10,748 nucleotides of DNA from Funneliformis mosseae (taxonomy: Eukaryota > Glomeromycota > Glomeromycetes > Glomerales > Glomeraceae). Numbering within the stretch: the first letter of the stretch is position 1; each line of letters begins with the position of its first letter. Location of the stretch: the NCBI GenBank assembly GCA_910592005.1, contig CAJVPP010003793.1, positions 1 through 10,748 on the forward strand, in the 5' to 3' direction. The notes beneath the pieces were generated by a model. The model was not told the origin of the DNA. It ran no database searches and was given only the letters and a program-made list of their open reading frames with translations. This document shows, one piece after another, positions 8,018 to 10,748 of the stretch. Made by a program: the position numbers and the translations under genes.

Positions 8018-9844
8018 AAGACGTGAATAGGTTATTTGGTTAATGAACGGACAATGTGTATTATACCCAGGAATTTTCAAAAGATTATAGTATTCAAGAA
8101 GGTGTATAGAGTTAGTGAAATGTCCATTCTTGGCTTTTATGACTGGAGGTAAAAACTATTGTTTAACTGAAGAAAATCTATAGCTTCTTGTACGCGAGTT
8201 AGTTCACAACAGCTTGTATCTATACATCTTTTAATATCAAGAGAATATTGACACAGGTTACAATGATCTTCAATCCATGATCATGGCACAAAACATTCTG
8301 ATGAGTCATTTACATTTTCTTATTGTTTCTTTTTTTGTTGTTTTCATATTCCTATCTTTTCTTTTTCTTTTTCTGTACCTCTAAACTCCAGATTTTCAAA
8401 TGGATTGGCAAGTTTTTTGATATATTGTGCATTTACACTTCTTCCAAAAATCAAATTGTGACACCAAATATCACAAAGCATCTCTCTGACATATTGAAAG
8501 TTTTGAAGAGTCAATTCCAGATTAATCACTTTACCTTGTGTATCTAGATGTATCCCAAAGTAATTGATTGGTAGAGTAATACCTGCCAATTTTCTGGATA
8601 GTGTTAACATGCCCCTTTCAACAGAATTATACTTGGATTGTTCTGATATATGTATTTGCACAATGAGATAATCTAAATCAAATTTTCAAAAAAGCTAAAT
8701 GTATTTTTTAATATTCTTTAAATGTCTTAGATTCTCATCTGGTCCCCCATCCACTAATAATATTCAGATAGGTTGAATTTCTCTGTCAGCCTTCAATGCA
8801 TCATCATATTAAAGATCTAAAATGAGGCTTTCAAGGTCTTGCATATGCATGAGTGAAGAAGTTCCAAAGGACCATTAACGACGTACAAAAATGGCAAGTT
8901 GTCTCATTCTCAAATCATTATTTAATTCATTCAGTTTGATCATAAAGTAAACCAATAGAATTAACTTTTGCCCATATTCTGCAGAAAAATTATGATCGGT
9001 TACACGAACAGGCTTGTAAACTGACTGTAATATGCAGAATGTCTGACCTACAGCCAGTATCCTAAGACCTATCTTTACCTTGTTATCTTGAGAAATGACA
9101 ACAGATTTATCAGCAAAGACGGTGACAAATTGCCTTGCATATTTAACAGACACAAGACAGTAGTGACCATCAGAATGATCCTGTGTTTCAGTACGTGAAA
9201 CTTTAGCCACTGTGATTCAAGCTGGATGATGATACGCTTTTGCAGCAATAGAATTGGATTGATGAGGCAACAGGTAATTATTTAATATTGTTCGCGTTAT
9301 ATATATATTGTAGTTCTCTTCAAGATTCTTGTATAAATTTTTGATAATTCGCACCTTAACAACTTCTTTTATTCATTTTTCATCAGCTGCTCCAAATTTG
9401 ATTAAATCATGAATATGATCATATAAATTCAGATGCTTAAAAAGAAATAGAGAACAACCAGGTTTATCATACTATACCACTTTCTGATTTTTGATAAGTA
9501 CTTTCTTTCTTTTTTCTTTGCATCTTTGAGTATAATTTACGTTCCTTTTTAACTTTATAATTTTCTCCTTGTTAGATTCGATTTCATCACGGAAGTTCTC
9601 TATTTTTGCATGAACATCATGCCAAATTTAAGGATCCGTGATGATGTTGTAGACCTGCTTAAGTTCGGTAAGTTTTTCTTCAAGTTTTTTTATGTCATTC
9701 GCTAAATTTTTTTGAGCTGACGTATTTACAGAAATATCTAATACAGGATCTACTAAATGAGTTCGAGTATTAGAAAAAGAAGGAGGAGTTGGGTCTTCTC
9801 TAGTAACATGTAACCTTAGTCTTATTGTTTATATATTGTATAGG

Positions 9845-9890
9845 TTACATGACATAATCAGATAATTTTACATGATATAATCAGATAATT
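9845..9890 (+). repeat. 23-bp tandem duplication in transposase pseudogene
   Basis: Two adjacent 23-bp copies (9845-9867 and 9868-9890) differ at one position (a C/T). The core is TAATCAGATAATT. It lies where the transposase reading frame changes, in a stop-rich gap of about 85 bp that could alternatively be an intron (minus strand, a GTAAAA donor and a TTACTAG acceptor near 9805). Confidence 0.85.
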
Positions 9891-10526
9891 TCTAATTATA
9901 TCATCAATTTCTGATTCGCCTTTGCCTTTAATTTTGTTTCATCTTTCGCTGCTTCGCGACAAATATCAGCATGATTAGGAGTGCAATTTCCTGTTTTAAC
10001 CATAATACTGTATATATAAGCGTTGGTAAACTCTTAATATTTGTTTGTAGGTAAAGCGTAAATAAGTTTTTTATTAAACTTAGGGCTAACTAAGAAAATT
10101 TGATGACTCATTTTAGCACTAAAGAGATAGAATAATAACGCGTTTATTTTATGAAAGTTGAGCATGTCATGAAACTTTGTGACAAAACTCCTGTGGCAAC
10201 GAGAACAGGTATGATCATTATAGTACAAATAATTCTGTGGAATCTTGATTGAAATGTCGAGATATAAATCGATAATTACATCAATTTTGTATAGGTTTTT
10301 TTTATTTTTTTTCACTTTTTTTTTGTAAATTTTGGAACACATTTTTTATAACACTTTCTCATATAAAATAAAGTTAAATTTATAATAAATTTTTAATTTA
10401 TTTAACATCATAATAATATATTTTATTATAACTGATATATAAATTCTATAAAAGGAAAGTGATCAATATTCACGTAATTGGAATATCTTACCTAGGAGTG
10501 TGTAGGTAGACGCTTATAATAAATTG

Positions 10527-10552
10527 ATATTAGGTAATATATGTCACTGCCC
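10527..10552 (-). repeat. Right 26-bp terminal inverted repeat
   Basis: It is a perfect reverse complement of 7599-7624 and ends in CACTGCCC, directly followed by the TTA duplication. Confidence 0.95.
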
Positions 10553-10555
10553 TTA

Positions 10556-10748
10556 TCATTTTAAGTATTTCTTATTTAAATTAGAAAATCAATGTCAATA
10601 TTATACTGATTATCTTGTAAGCGAAATTGAAAAAAATTGTAAAAATTATTAGAAAACTTTGACTTCATTTGACAAAATAGTTATAAATGAAGGTAGAAAT
10701 AAATCAAATGATATTGAAATCACTGATAATACTAATATTGGTAGGGAA
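10556..10748 (+). pseudogene. Degenerate copy B, block 3 (RING-like C-terminus, partial)
   Basis: Directly beyond insertion 2 one frame runs to the window end with a single stop: YHFKYFLFKLENQCQYYTDY, then LVSEIEKNCKNY, stop, KTLTSFDKIVINEGRNKSND. Joined to block 2 it gives a Cys/His pattern (CNLEC ... CEYAYH ... CQYY). This looks like a RING-like zinc domain in which some ligands have been replaced, for example Tyr where Cys or His would be expected; TGT-to-TAT and CAT-to-TAT are single transitions. An acidic tail follows. The gene continues past the window. RING-like identity is an inference from ligand spacing. Confidence 0.7.

Larger units (their letters stand above)
7931..10342 (-). pseudogene. 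Decayed DDE-type transposase-like gene
   Basis: The start ATG at 10342 opens a 102-codon run, beginning with a Lys-rich stretch and holding Cys/His residues (HTCSRCHRSF, 10151-10207). It continues past an in-frame TAA at 10034 through MVKTGNCTPNHADICREAAK. After a frame change near 9805-9890 one single frame runs from about 9805 to about 8150. It holds a charged coiled-coil-like part (KKLEEKLTELK, KIENFRDEIESNKEKI), then VSRTETQDHSDGHYCL and ISQDNKVKIG, then LLVDGGPDENLRHLKNI and YNSVERGMLTLSRKLAGI, then a Cys cluster (CNLCQYSLDIKRC). I propose D (9085-9087), D (8749-8751) and E (8617-8619) as the DDE triad, spaced x111 and x43. A one-base slip near 8150 leads to a C-terminal C2H2 finger (7949-8017). 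About a dozen in-frame stops kill it. Length is about 800 codons. Its family resembles repeated proteins of arbuscular mycorrhizal fungi (from memory). Confidence 0.85.
7596..10555. mobile_element. 2.95-kb TIR DNA transposon with TTA duplication
   Basis: The element is 7599-10552 (2,954 bp). Its ends are perfect 26-bp terminal inverted repeats starting GGGCAGTGACATATATTACC. TTA occurs immediately outside both ends (7596-7598 and 10553-10555). A 3-bp TWA duplication is typical of PIF/Harbinger and also seen in some CMC-related groups; I cannot decide the superfamily. It contains one minus-strand transposase-like pseudogene and subterminal direct repeats. It inserted into copy B: the empty site reads TATGCTTATCAT, and the frame NCEYA|YHFKYFLFKLENQ is continuous across it. 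Intact ends around a dead gene suggest mobilisation in trans, or young ends relative to fast decay. Confidence 0.92.

Noticed and set aside
8323..8547. 74-codon plus-strand open frame
   Set aside because: It is the antisense shadow of the transposase pseudogene at 8344-8661; the minus-strand reading carries the conserved motifs.
7931..10342. Alternative genetic code reading through the stops
   Set aside because: TAA, TAG and TGA all occur in the frame and frameshifts are present too, so ordinary pseudogene decay is the simpler explanation.

Overview
The window looks like a gene-poor, very AT-rich stretch of a eukaryotic nuclear genome (GC judged by eye at about a quarter, not computed). I found no intact gene. 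It is a layered graveyard of two related degenerate genes, at least four inserted repetitive elements, and one decayed DNA-transposon gene. Short GT...AG introns of about 65 nt and the style of the repeats suggest a fungus. The protein remnants resemble multi-copy families I associate with arbuscular mycorrhizal fungi (Rhizophagus/Gigaspora type, Glomeromycotina). That assignment rests on memory and style, not on a search.

Layout. (1) 88-255: a fold-back element rich in GAGTT/AACTC. (2) About 256-3040, minus strand: pseudogene copy A of a large protein family, split by a 141-bp hAT-like MITE at 1100-1240 with an 8-bp target duplication. (3) 3041-3801: AT-rich spacer between the two 5' ends. 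(4) 3802 to the window end, plus strand: pseudogene copy B of the same family, head-to-head with copy A and cut into three blocks. Insertion 1 (4822-5939) is a Mutator-like-sized non-autonomous element with a 10-bp target duplication; its core is about fifteen 50-bp units, each an imperfect palindrome. Insertion 2 (7599-10552) is a 2.95-kb DNA transposon with perfect 26-bp terminal inverted repeats and a TTA duplication. It carries a decayed minus-strand transposase-like gene (7931-10342).

The layers support each other. Removing the MITE from A, or either insertion from B, together with one target-duplication copy, rejoins the host reading frame at each junction. After MITE removal, A aligns residue by residue with B across the junction. 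A and B share residues over nearly their whole length, a phase-1 intron at the same place, a perfect 23-bp inverted DNA match, and even the same in-frame TGA. All copies carry many nonsense codons that single C-to-T or G-to-A changes could produce, which suggests RIP-like or methylation-driven decay. The most unusual items are the palindromic 50-bp array, the perfect TIRs around a dead transposase gene, and the unrecognised A/B family itself.
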